From contig JADLZK010001186.1 of NCBI GenBank assembly GCA_015847255.1, forward strand, positions 62,001-126,000: a stretch of DNA of 64,000 nt. Reading direction: 5' to 3'. Below are positions 19,569 to 30,512 of the stretch, in pieces; positions within the stretch are counted from its first letter, which is position 1, and the number at the start of each line of letters is the position of its first letter. The notes under the pieces are model-generated. The model had not been told where the DNA came from, searched no databases, and saw nothing but the letters and a program-made list of their open reading frames with translations. The stretch comes from Hyparrhenia diplandra (Eukaryota > Streptophyta > Magnoliopsida > Poales > Poaceae). Made by a program: the position numbers and the translations under genes.

Positions 19569-22500
19569 TCAGAACACCCCCGGTGTTATTAACACTAAAA
19601 ACGACATGTCATCATGATCATTGCAAAGCATGCATGATTAGCCCACCATGTGTTGCATTGAACTAAAATAAGTTTATTTTATGTTTGGTGTCGCTGTCGG
19701 TCGAAAAAGACGCGAGAGGAAATAGATTCGGAAATCGTCCCCCCTTGCTAGGAAACCCTAATCCTCAAAACCCTAGTTTGTCCCCTTTTATTTTATTCAA
19801 AATCCATCAAGAATTTGGGTATGGTTATTAAAGCATTTTTGTAGGGTTTTCAAAACTGAACAAAGTTGGTATTTTGAGTTTTCAAAGTTTAGTTCAAAAT
19901 TTTGAAGCAATTTTGAATTTCATTTTAAACCCTAATTGCCCCTTTTTTCTATATTTCAAAATTTATGCAAAATTTGAGAAAACTTTCAAAAAGTTAGTTT
20001 GTAGATCTTGTTGAGAGGAACAAAAGTCATGTACAAAGTTTTTCAAGTTGTTACATGATTTTAAAAGTAATTTTGAATTCAAATTTCAAATTTTGAGCCG
20101 CTTTTCAAGGGGGTCCAATTATGAAATTTGTAGATCTTGAAAAATTAAGGGGGTTACTTTTTAGAAATTTTTGAGTTCAGTTCAAATTTTGGGAGTAATT
20201 TGAAATTTTCGAGTTAGGGTTGAAGGTGAACAAGAACCCGACCTATCCTACCCGCCACCGCCGGTGTCAAGGTTCGCGCCGCCGTCCATCCGGCGATGTC
20301 GCTAGCGACGCCGACCACCTGGCAGCCTTCGCGACCTCTCCAGCCACCTCCTCGACCCTCCATGCCTATAAATAGGCCGTGGTCGCCGCCGTTTTGCCCT
20401 TTTTCCCAAAACGCCGGGCCGCCGGACCACCTTCCTCCGCCGCCGCCGCGACGCCGGCCGCCGCCGCCTTTCTTGCCAAACCATCTTGCCTACCGCTTCG
20501 CGAACTCGCTTAGCTTTCTCACGGAGCCCAACCCCATTTTTGCCTCGCCATCGAATCGCGGTGCGTCGTCAAAGTCTTCCGAACCGGCGAGCCGCCGCCG
20601 ACCACTCGCGCCGTCGCCCGGCCCATTTCAGGTGAGCATTTAGCTCAACTAGCTAGTCCGTTTGCGTCGCTGGACATCGTGGTCGCGAGCGGCTCCCTCG
20701 GTTTTCGCGATTTGAAGCCCCGGCGTGCCGAACGCCCCGGCGACCCTTCTCGGCCGCCTTTCTGCCCCAACAAGTCCGTCTCAGATTCGGTGAGCTCCCC
20801 AGCCACGCGTTTATGCAATTAGATCTCCTTTCCGACCATCGCCGGCGCCCGGACACGGCCGCGCACCGCTGCGCGCTGGCCGCGCACGACGAGTGAAGCC
20901 TGCGCCGCACGTGAATGCTGTTTCGGGCGGAGATCTAGCCTTCACCTTTGGGCGCCCCAATCGTGAGTTACTGTGGCGAGGGCCCACATCTTACTTCCCT
21001 GCTGTCGGTTCGTTACTGTTCATGGTGGGCCATGAACAGTGATTGGGCTCAGATGCGAAGAAGGCCGGAATTCAGCCCGAAACCGATTTTCTATTTATCA
21101 AATGTTTATTCAATTTCTTTATTTTGAATAGTGCCTGATTTTGTAAATTTCATATAAATTCAAATATAGCTTTAAAAATTCTGAAAATTTTTGTGTAGCC
21201 TTCCCATGAGTATGTCTATCCATGAAAAATTTGAAACTTGAATTTTGAATACTTTTGGCATGATTTAAAAATACAAATTTTAATTGAAAAATGCATCTTC
21301 CTTGATTTTTAATAATTAATTTATTTATCCAAAAATCATGAAATTTATTTTGGTACTGTTTTATGACCTGACATACTTGTACAAAATTTTTTGAGCCTAT
21401 TTTGAGAAAGTTAAAAATTTTATTATTGTTTACCCTATCATTTCATGTGAGAAACAATTTGTTTCATGCTTTCTAATTTAGGGTTTTGAGTAGATTTTTG
21501 GGTTATTTTGTGAACCCTAAACCACACCACCGCAGATGATCCTTGAGAACTCCGTAGGCAATGGTGATGATATCTCGTAGAGTAGTTCAACAAGTTGGTT
21601 TTGTTAGGTTGCAACTTTATCGTGAAGAAAAGTCGTACTCAAGTTGTTTATCTTTCCATGCACTCTCGCACCTCATGTTTATATGCATGACATCATGTTA
21701 AGCATACATTATTCTCTCGTGTAGTGAACGAAGGGAGATTGTGAAGTCGTTGATCAGGTCTCGAAGAAGAAGGTTATCTCGTTGATTCGAAGTTCGAATA
21801 TCGAGATCCGTCGTCCGAGTCCAAACTACTTCACCCGATCAAGGCAAGCCCCGGTTCATTTAAACATTTCCCGGTGTTTTACAAAGCTTTATATCACCTT
21901 TGCTTTATGCTTTGCATTAGGTGATAGGAGTTGAGTGATAACCTAATTGATGCATTACCATTCCTTGTTTATTTCAATATCTACCTTGATAACTTCGCTT
22001 GCTAAAATGCTAGAACGCTTAGCCCCTCGCTATATTAGTTAGACTTTTGAGTCAAAATGTGACAAGTCCCTTATGATAGCCCGAAGAGGCTTTGATGAGA
22101 AAGGATGCTATATGATGAAACCATACTGGGATATGGTGATAAAGTTGAGACCGGTCGGGTAATTTTACTGCGAGAGAATGGAGTCTCGGTGTAGTATTTC
22201 CGCTTGTCGATTAAGGACCGCGGCGTTGTAAGCAATGTGGACCGAGACTCGGAACGCACTGCGCCGAGGTCGTTGGACCAATGGCACGTCGACATGGGTG
22301 TTATCCCATCACGGTCGACCCTAGTTACGGACGCATACTCGGTAAGCGATCTTGGGGGGTGTCAAATCGAAACGCATAAAACCGCGACTGGGAGTGGAGA
22401 GATGGCGGAGTACGTGTTACCCTCGTGGGTTAAAGTCCCGGATTGAGGCGACGGTACTCTCGGGTGGCGTGGGGACGCGGTTCCGTTTTGAGTATCCGGG

Positions 22501-23300
22501 AAAGGGTTGATATATGCAAGCTTAAGTGCTACATATGTCGTGTGGAAAGAACTCCCCAATTTGGGTTAATCGATTTCGAAATCGCCGTGCTTTTCGGATA
22601 TGGAGACTTGGTTTCCCCCTTACATCGTAGTTTAGTGATGGAACGGTGAAGAGATGGAATAAATGGTGGAATTTCTACAAGTGTATGCTATAGTGTAGGA
22701 TCACCTAGAATAGGTGAGAAACTTACTTGAAAATAAAATGTTGAAAGTAAGGATTTACCATTAGTAAGCTTTTACGCTAAAAGAGTTCTTGATTCTTGCT
22801 AAAAGCCTTACCTTGATTCCTATTAGACCCAGCATTCCCGAGTCTTCTCCTATTTTCTTTAGTCGGGTAAGTCTTGTTGAGTACTCCCCGCATCGGGGTT
22901 TGTTGACCCATGTTGCGGGACACGGGAGTCATGTTTGTACCGGACCGTCGCCGCATGACGGTTCGATGGGAAGAAAGTGATGATGAGTAGAAGTGAGACC
23001 CGTGGGCGGTGGTCTCGTGGTGTCTTTTGTATAATTAAACTTATCGCTACTCCTACTTTGTATATTGCAAAACTTGTTTCAAATAAATGGTTGTAAAAGT
23101 ATTGTAATATAAATCTTCCATTGTATTGCTCTCGATTATGTTTGAAAATTGTTGTAATACCGCAATGACCTCGTAACGGATCCTGGTTGGGAGAATTAAT
23201 AGTACTTTTCAGGTTATGGGTGCACATATGCGACTATTAAAGGTTATTAAACCGATAATTAGTACATGTGGGCCCCTGTAATTTGGAAGGTTCTGTTACA
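19569..23300 (+). repeat. 3' LTR
   Basis: About 3.73 kb, colinear with 10062-13782. Its first bases TCAGAACACCCC differ from TGTAACACCCC of the 5' copy, so the left terminal dinucleotide is damaged. It ends GTTACA followed by the CCCAA duplication. It keeps the TATA box and both candidate splice donors. Confidence 0.9.
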
Positions 23301-23305
23301 CCCAA
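23301..23305. repeat. target site duplication CCCAA (right)
   Basis: Matches 10057-10061, confirming the insertion boundaries of the Tekay element. Confidence 0.85.
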
Positions 23306-24062
23306 GCAGCTGAATGACAAAATTCTTGACGCAGAGCTTCATAGTCCTTCGAGGTAGACAACTCCCGCGGCAAATTGTTCCACTTGATCAGGACTTGCTG
23401 GACTTGAGTTGGACCACGCGCCACCAGATCGAGACTGCATTTCTCAGATGGAAGGGTGGGAACTACCTGATGATTTGCCCTGACAGCCTTCTTCAATTGG
23501 GACACATGGAAAACCGAATGTATCAACACATGAGCCAACAACTCCAGCTTGTAGGCGACAGATCCAACCCAGTAATGCGGTGCAAGATTCTGATGTGATC
23601 GTGGTGCCAGCGAAGTCTGCACGTATGGCTGTAATTTCAAGAATACCTTATCGCCCATAGCAAAGCTGCGTTTAGAATGATGTTGATCTGCTTGTTTCTT
23701 CATTCGAAGCTTGGCTCGGTTGAGATGATGCTGCAAGAGTTGGTCCATCCACTCACGACTAGAAATCCAGAGCTGTACCTCAGAGTGTTGGGGATCAGAA
23801 TGATCAACAGCCAGGAGACGAGGGGAGTACCCGTACAGGGCCTCAAATGGAGAGCGACCAATAGCTGAATGAACATAGGTGTTGTACCAAAACTCAGCGT
23901 TGGACAGCCACTTACTCCACTTCAGGAGGCAGGCATGGACAAAACAACGAAGATACGTCTCCAGGCACTGTTTGAGCTGCTCGGTTTGGCCATCGGACTG
24001 AGGGTGGTAGGCGGAACTGCGGCAGAGTTTGACATAAAGCGACCTTGAACAGCTCAGTTCAG
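23301..24062 (-). pseudogene. Reina-type gypsy integrase C-terminal half
   Basis: On the minus strand the frame reads AYHPQSDGQTEQLKQCLET, the core motif around the catalytic Glu, then FEALYGYSPR and FHVSQLKK, and a chromodomain-like tail (VLIKWNNLP, EALRQEF). It belongs to a second gypsy element whose reading frame continues on the far side of the Tekay insertion at 10061 and down to its LTR (9731-10030). Everything upstream of the integrase core is missing: the sequence switches at about 24062 into the promoter of unit B. The fragment is therefore 5'-truncated and nested. Confidence 0.88.
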
Positions 24063-24408
24063 CGTGCCCCAACCATGCACGCGTCGTCTACAAGCAACTT
24101 CCACACGAATCACACAGCAGAACCCACGGCCCACGAGCGCCCTCCGTACCGCACATGTGCCGCCACGCGCACGCAGTGACTTCACATGCCATACGCACGC
24201 GTCCCCACTTCGTAAGCAAACAACCGATCTGAATTCTGAACCGGAAGAAAAGCGCTGAAGCTTCGCCTATGAAGTGGCTCCCTGCCATTGGTCGTGCTGG
24301 AGCTCAGTTCGGTGGCGAGCTTGACGTTGATTTCAAGTCAGGTCAATGTAGGCGGCATCTCTTCTATTTTCGCCACTCCTGGCATTGCATCGATCCTGGC
24401 GCACCGCC

Positions 24409-24416
24409 TATAAATA
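24409..24416 (+). promoter_or_regulatory. TATA box of zinc-finger gene B
   Basis: TATAAATA, about 180 bp before the ATG at 24589, is conserved with 3050-3057 together with flanking sequence (TACGT, GCCATTGCTTA). Confidence 0.65.
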
Positions 24417-24588
24417 CGTCGCCATTGCTTAGCATCGAAACATTCGATACAAAGCTTGCTTACTATCCATAGAAACAGCGTCTTATTGGTACGTATTATT
24501 ATTAAGCACGTGCTAATGATATAGTAGTAATTCTCAAGTGATCTAGTGTAGTATATTCATACGTGCAAAAGCTGTGGATCGATCGGCC

Positions 24589-25126
24589 ATGGCCACCAGC
24601 ACCACCGAACGACCGACGGCGGCAGCAGGCCGTGGCGAGCGACAACCTGCTACGGCGACTGATCCTGTCGCTTTCGCTGTCGACGGCGAGCAAGGTGATC
24701 GTGGAGCACCACGGCAGCGGCCACCAGCATCAACACCGGTCCGGCGGCGGCGCGTTCCGGTGCAAGACGTGCGGCGCGCGTTCCCAACTTTCCAGGCGCT
24801 GGGGGCCACCGGACGAGCCACAAGCGGCCGCTGGTGCGCGCGTGCACGGCCTTGACCTCCTCCTCGTCGCGCCCAGGAAAGGGCGCTGCCGCAGCGGCGG
24901 CAAGCAATGTGCACCGGTGCAGCACCTGCGGCGCGGTCTTCCCCAATCGGTAGGCGCCGGCGGACACATGCGCCGCCACAGGGCGGTGGTGGCGTTTGAT
25001 ATCGCCGTGGCTGTGCACGGCGAGAACGAGACGGCGACGAGGGTTATTCACGACCTGTCTTGAGAGATGCAGGGCGAGAGCGAGGATGGTGACGTGGCAC
25101 CCATTAGGTTATTCAAGTTCATATGA
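24589..25126 (+). pseudogene. C2H2 zinc-finger gene copy B
   Basis: Homologous to the 4956-5498 gene. The start MATSTTERP matches MATTTTERP, but the frame changes by about 24650. A second frame carries LSTASKVIVEHHG and the intact FRCKTCGA, and a third carries RAFPTFQALG, so finger 1 is split by single-base losses. In finger 2 the GQ of FPTGQALGGH is lost (a TAG stop appears in one frame, NR then stop), although GGHMRRHRAV is readable in another. An in-frame stop follows HDLS, before the conserved end PIRLFKFI. It is non-functional as written; the C/G-rich position of the indels leaves room for sequencing error. Confidence 0.75.
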
Positions 25127-26239
25127 ACGATACTTGTTTGAAAGTGGCAAATTACACATGCTCATTACCTCATGCGTTTATACATCACAAGAGGTTTATT
25201 TTATTTTATTACAAAACTCTTATATACTGTAGTAAAATAAGTACATAGTCATGCATATATATATTGGAGAAACTATGTCTAATTAAGGTTTAAAGCTTCT
25301 GAATATTTTTATTACCTATATACCATCAATACAATATTTTTCCGGAAGAAGATACTATGAATCACTCTACAATTCTTTTTGTGAAATCTAGTGATTCTTT
25401 TCTTAATATAATTGCCACACTGACATCGTATAACTTTTCTATTTATGCCAAAGTTCTCCATGGTCTCAACAAGAATAAAAACGACAAAATAAAAATACGA
25501 GAAAAACAAATGAAAGGCAGTTATCAGGCAAAAAAAACTTAACCCTATCTACCAACCACTGCTGACACTCAATGTATGCCCAGTATCACTTACTCCTACT
25601 CCCTTGTATGACGCTTAATGTATGCTAAGCAATGGCGACGTATTTATAGGCGGCATCAGGTCAATGTATGCATCCTTCTTTGTCATCTGAAACTACTCAC
25701 TGTATCTATGTTAGACGCTTTCTAACTCATCACTTAGGACATTTCACCTCCTGCGAACTCCATCACCAAGTAATTTCTAGTTCATCTTATATGGTGTTCA
25801 TTTGTAGGAGTCTCCATTAAAATAATCTCACATAATTTTATGAAACTTTGGTATTGTGGCTATTTTCGATCAGGGCTGATAGCAAACCCCATAGTGAAAT
25901 CCCAATCCATGGGTGGAATCATTGCAAACCTTGACTCGAAAAGTTATCTAGGGCTTCATTACCGTACTACTTATGAAACATAATTGTGATGAACTAATAT
26001 TGATTAATAAGGAAATGAAACCATAAAAAGTTTTACTATATCTAAATAAAATCTACCTTGCTATTGTTATCAATTTTTTTTTTAAGGTCATGGTTTGCCA
26101 TTACACGATTGACACAAAGTGTGCAAACATGAATATATATATGAAATATTTAGTTAATTGACGCAATGACTCCATGAGGTATATATAGTAGTCATGCCGT
26201 TGAGATCAAAAAGACGGAAAAAATTATATTCCCTATATT
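25127..26239. other. intergenic, no gene seen
   Basis: AT-rich sequence matching unit A downstream DNA. It lacks the Stowaway MITE at about 25322 and so serves as an empty-site reference. Confidence 0.45.
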
Positions 26240-26421
26240 CACTACCAAAATGGTGGACTTCTCCTAGTGTTTTTAGTTAGTAATAAAACACTACCACTAG
26301 TCATAGCACATGGGAATATCACTATGAGACATTAAGCAGGGAAAGCTTATACTAAATTTTGAATGCCAAAACACTAGGAGAAGCCCACCTCACTAGGAGA
26401 AATCTAGAATCCTGGTTGTGA
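26240..26421. mobile_element. 182-bp CACTA-type MITE
   Basis: Begins CACTACCAAAATGG and ends CCTGGTTGTG, with inverted subterminal copies of TTCTCCTAGTG. It is flanked by a 3-bp duplication ATT (26237-26239 and 26422-26424), as expected for CACTA elements. It sits inside an older Stowaway-type MITE. Unit A has the uninterrupted site at about 7800. Confidence 0.8.
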
Positions 26422-26904
26422 TTCAAGTCAAACTTATATAACTTTGATCAAATATATATATAGAAAAGTTTACGAGCATCTAGATAGTTTTCATTAAATC
26501 TGTCATGCAATATTGTAAATGATAACATATCGTTTGTGCAAATTTTTAGCCAAAGTTATAAAAAAGTTTTTGGCATAAATCAAAACTAAAACGACCTAGA
26601 CATTGGAAAACTTGTAATCGTAGGTTATTATATAGCTCTTGATCGAGTATAACACTTCTAACTGTAGGTTATTATCTATATTTTTGGTTTCGTTAAGCCA
26701 TTGCTGAGTATATCTATGTCATTTGATACATTAACAAACACACAACAGGCCACATATATGCAGTCACACCAGCTAGAGCACATATATACATGGTAGACCT
26801 ACAAATAAACTGTACGCGCACACTACGTATTTAATTAATTTCTAAGGGGATTATTGACGAAGCCACTTGATTAGTACAATAGTACTCCTACTAGTCTGCA
26901 CTGT
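26422..26904. other. intergenic, no gene seen
   Basis: Rest of the old MITE and AT-rich DNA shared with unit A. Confidence 0.4.
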
Positions 26905-27145
26905 GGCTCACAAGCAGAGTCGATGGATCGAATGTCGTCACTGAATTCATTATGGTGTCGGTTGTTGCAAACAACGAAGGCAGCATCAGCTGAATTTCCT
27001 GGAAACTTTCGGAGGTGTCAGTCAACAGCGACAGCCGTACGCAGTGTACATGAGTTCCAAGTTCAGAGAAACTTCGGAAAGCTCGTTTTTTGGAGACAAC
27101 GAATATGTATGCCAGCAAGGTTTTGGATATGCTTAACAAGGTACA
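26905..27145 (+). other. conserved exon-like segment (unit B copy)
   Basis: An ATG at 26923 opens 81 codons. The start (MDRMSSLNSLWCRLLQTT) is basic and Ser/Arg-rich with no acidic residue after position 2, resembling a mitochondrial targeting peptide. The part shared with unit A ends at AACAAGGTACATC, a possible 5' splice site. No downstream exon was found, because the following sequence is AT-rich and then CACTA. I do not recognise the protein. It may be the first exon of a lost or displaced gene. Confidence 0.35.
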
Positions 27146-27748
27146 TCTTCGATGCCTTTGTTCCATGACTAACTTGACCTATGCAAGACTAGGTCTTAAG
27201 CTATATATATCAAGATATGTATGCACTCCAGCATTAAGCTGGTGCACATAGTTCCCTTTTTATCTTATTGAAAAAAAAAATCATTCTCTATTATCTTAAT
27301 TAGTATTTTAATTGCATTGGGGTCTTGACGCGGACATCACCTGATGCTGATTCATTTCTTTCCCAAATATTCTTTTCATACTACTATTGGTTGGTAAGGT
27401 CAGTCTTATGTGTCAATTTTATTAAAGTTTTATGGGCATTAAATAAGCTGGTATAATATAAATGAAGAAAGAGATGATGAAAGTTCCATGAAATAAAATG
27501 AGTTTCTTGTGAATGAAACTTGCCTACACTGTTTCTAATGAACATGAAAAATCCTCTCTGAGAGTGGCCTAACATGCATGCACGAACCTCCCTTTCTGAC
27601 GCCGGGTTATCAACACGAATTTAACCTAGAGGCTGTTTGTTTTCAAGATTCCAATCTGCCATATATCGTGAATGGGTTGCGCTGCTTTATGTTTGATAGA
27701 CGGGTGATAACATATCACATCATGAAACGATGCAGATTCGCATAACCC
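27146..27748. other. intergenic, no gene seen
   Basis: AT-rich sequence shared with unit A 8421-9231; no coding support. Confidence 0.4.
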
Positions 27749-28935
27749 CACTACTACGCATTTCATTTTTAAGTGGCGGGCACTTTTTTATTTTTGGAGG
27801 CAGGCACAAGTGCCCGTCACCAATAACAGGTCACAGTAAATGGAATAACCGTGGTGGTCACATAAGAAAGCCCGCCACGCGGTAAATCATTCAAAAGAAC
27901 AAAAAAGGAAACCCTAACCCGCAGCCCGCACCGGCCCGGATTTTGGCCTGCCCCCGCCGAGCCACCGCGGCGGGAGCCCACCATACGCCGCCGCCGGATC
28001 CGCCATGCCAAAGACCGCTGCCGCCGGATCCGCCAAAGCGGAGCCTGCCGCCGCCGCGGATCCGGCGCTCACCTCCCGCGCCGCCCGGTCGGCGGCTGCA
28101 ACACCCGTATCCGGCTAGGACCTCCCATGCGCCCTGGATCTGCGAGGAGATGGGGTGAGGAGAGGCTGGATCCCACGACGCCGGTTTGAGATAGAGGAAG
28201 GCGAGGGAGGAGGACATACGCTGGATCGGCCACCGTTGACGGAGAATAGGAGCCGGGCCGCCCTGGCCCGGTCCTCGAGGGCGACTCCGATGCGGCCGGA
28301 AGGCTGCGTCTCGCCGGATCCGCGGTGGGGGAGATGGTTTGCGCCCAGGAGCCGCCGGCCTGCTCACGGCAGAGGCTGCGCTACCACCGCCGAAGAGAAG
28401 GAGCTTGCGGCCGTGGTGCCCTCGCGAGGAGGAGAGGAGGAAGGAGAGCGGCGCAATGGGAAGAAGACAGAGCGAGGGAGGGAGAGGGCGGCGGTGGGAG
28501 GAGGCCGGGAGGCGCCGTGTGGGAGCGCGAGGGAGCTGCCAAGGGAGTCGCGTGAGAAGTGCGGGTAGGGTTCACTAGCGGCTACTGGGAAGTGGAGGCA
28601 TAGGGCTGCTAGGGTTCACTAGAGTGCCGGTTATATACGAGCCCGGTAGCAAAGATGAGTGGGCTTTTCATGGGCTGGGAGCCTGGGCTATTCTTTTCCG
28701 TGACGGGCATTAAAGGGTGCGTGCCACGGAAAATCGATTTTCCATGGCGGGCACATTAGGATGCCCGCCACGGTTAATAAATATTAACCGTGGCGGGCGT
28801 TTTATGTTGCCCGCCACGGTTAATGGATTTGGCGTGGCAGGCAGCCGGGTGGCTGGCAGATTGAATAACCGTGGGCGCTTGTGCCCGCATACGGATGGAT
28901 TTGGGGGTGTCACGTAAAAGATTTATGTACTAGTG
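27749..28935. mobile_element. non-autonomous CACTA element, 1187 bp
   Basis: Starts CACTACTACGCATTTC and ends TGTACTAGTG, flanked by CCC (27746-27748) and TCC (28936-28938), a 3-bp duplication with one change. Unit A at about 9249-9258 shows the unoccupied site ACTCCACTACCC. Subterminal regions hold repeated GTGGCGGGC and CCCGCCACGG words, several as perfect palindromes (about 28750-28830). The core (27890-28560) is very GC-rich with open frames on both strands but no recognisable domain, and no transposase is encoded. It may include captured host sequence. Confidence 0.85.
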
Positions 28936-28939
28936 TCCA

Positions 28940-29345
28940 CTACCCTTCTTCTCCCCGTGCGATCCACTCGCATAGTTTTAGAGATCAGCGTTGTTGCCCC
29001 CCGTCACCGCACCCGCTTGCTCCGCCCCGCCTTTCCGTGTCCCCCGCCGCCATGCTCGCGCCCAAGATCTCCTTTGAAGACAGCTATCACACCAACCACC
29101 CACGCCACCCAGGCTCCCGCAGCAGCGTTGGTCAAGCGCCCAAGGCCAAGGCCCAAGCTCTGGCTCCCACCGCTGAGGCGCTTAGCGGTTATGAGGGTGT
29201 CCGAGAAGCCTGCCCGTGGCGTCGACCTCGAAGACCAAGCCCACTAGGCCCCCGCACCTGCGCGCCGGGCAAGAAGAAGAAGTTTTCCTCTTCCTCCAAG
29301 GAGGAGAAGAAGAACATGTAGCACTCGCACTGTGAATCAAACAAA
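28940..29345. other. GC-rich duplicated segment, unidentified (unit B copy)
   Basis: Partner of 9232-9690. On the plus strand a frame reads MLAPKISFEDSYHTN and ends in KKKKFSSSSKEEKKNM. The frame is not kept in unit A, so coding is doubtful. Confidence 0.3.
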
Positions 29346-29740
29346 TAGCATTTTTGTTCCCCTGTAACAGCTGACACTGTCAATTGATTGCATTACCGTT
29401 TCCCACACCCATTACTGAAGCAAGCAGCATCCTATTGGTTGATAAATTGATACTACTTAGTAGATAGATAGGCAGCTGTCCAAGTGGTCACTGCTCAGAA
29501 ATCCTTTGTGTGCATAGATAGGTACTAAGAGAAAGAAACCAGCAGCAGCAAGGAAGGCTGCAAATAAAAGCCTGCTAGCTGATTTGACGAGCCACGCGCA
29601 CGCACTGGTACCATCCATCGAATCGAATACTACACGCGGACACGGCAAGCACTCCTTGTTTGTTTGGCCCCAGCAGTGTGTGAAACGAACATGAACATAC
29701 ATATAAAAGTATGCGGATACAATATAGATCAGCTAGAATC
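29346..29740. other. intergenic, upstream of zinc-finger gene C
   Basis: No gene seen. Unit homology stops at about 29425 (ACTGAAG). Confidence 0.4.
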
Positions 29741-29749
29741 GACTATATA
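29741..29749 (+). promoter_or_regulatory. possible TATA box of zinc-finger gene C
   Basis: ACTATATATACA lies about 210 bp before the ATG at 29952. The fit in distance is fair; no other core element is seen. Confidence 0.4.
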
Positions 29750-29951
29750 TACAAGTATGCATCACCTCACCTGGATGACAACCAGATCCAAGACTTTTGC
29801 CCTACATGTATCTTGCACACAAGCGTCATCTACCTCAGCTCTCTGTCAGCTCGATCTTAACCGTGCCAGAGCAGCAGCCAAAGCTCACAACAATTCAAAG
29901 TGTGTACAAATATACTACTATACAAAGCTAGCATCCAGCACGCACGTCGTC

Positions 29952-30512
29952 ATGGAACGCCGTATTTACTATCTCCATGGACCGTCATGCTTCGACGACG
30001 ACGACGTCATCCTCACTCTGTCGTGCGGCTTGTCGTCCTCCTGCTGCTCGGAGGCAGCACCTGAAGCAGGCACGCCGCCGGCACAGCTAGCGCCGCCACG
30101 TGTGCTGCGTGCCTGCGTGGCCGCCGTCGCCGGCGGCGAGGGCAGCAGGCGTTGTCGTCGTTCGACTGCCGGACGTGTGGGCGGGACTTCCCGACGTTCC
30201 TGGCGCTGGGCGGCCACCGGACAAGTCACATCAGGCGGCCGGCGACGACCAAGAAGAAGCCGCGGTCGTCAAAGGCGGTGCTGGTCCATGCGTGCGCGGC
30301 GTGTGGGCTGGGCTTCTCCACGGGACAGGCCCTTGGCGGCCATATGAGGAGGCACCGTGGTGGGGCCTAGTACTACTAGCACTACCGAAGAGGAGGAGGA
30401 GGGCTGTGGTGGGCCTGGTGCTGGCTCTGTTGTGGACCTCACTCGGGCCGTCGTGCTAGATGAGAGGTCCAGTTCGGCAGCCTCCTTGCAGCTGCTCGAC
30501 TTGTTCCTTTAG
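29952..30512 (+). pseudogene. ZAT-like C2H2 zinc-finger gene C with EAR-like end, two frameshifts
   Basis: An ATG at 29952 opens with MERRIYYLHGPSCFDDDD and continues in frame to about 30060. Both fingers are perfect but in another frame (30152-30370): FDCRTCGRDFPTFLALGGHR and HACAACGLGFSTGQALGGH. The C-terminus returns to the first frame and ends LQLLDLFL at 30489-30509, followed by TAG. LDLFL fits the LxLxL EAR repression motif found at the end of ZAT-type repressors. One indel before 30152 and one between about 30355 and 30368 would cancel out. All expected parts are therefore present, and the gene is either recently broken or mis-sequenced in a GC-rich tract. It would be a nuclear DNA-binding repressor. 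Confidence 0.7.

Larger units (their letters stand above)
10062..23300 (+). mobile_element. complete Ty3/gypsy retrotransposon, Tekay (Del) lineage
   Basis: The element is 13.2 kb, bounded by LTRs beginning TGTAACACCCCC and ending GTTACA (GTTACG in the left copy) and by 5-bp target duplications CCCAA. The internal part holds, in order, a tRNA-Met-like primer binding site, an extra coiled-coil ORF, gag with a CCHC knuckle, protease, reverse transcriptase, RNase H, integrase and a chromodomain-like end. Long LTRs and a chromodomain fit Tekay. It inserted into a minus-strand Reina-type element immediately after that element's integrase tail. All pol domains are frameshifted, so this copy cannot act alone. 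The LTRs are similar but not identical, which argues for a fairly recent though not brand-new insertion. Confidence 0.92.
24063..29425 (+). repeat. segmental duplication unit B (partner 2690-9735)
   Basis: Same order of sequences as unit A but without the retroposon, the tandem finger copy and the Stowaway MITE. It has its own insertions, a 182-bp CACTA-type MITE at 26240 and a 1.19-kb CACTA element at 27749. Confidence 0.8.

Noticed and set aside
28155..28578. Overlapping Arg/Glu/Gly-rich frames inside the CACTA element
   Set aside because: Three plus-strand frames and one minus-strand frame are open at once in GC-rich DNA; no domain.
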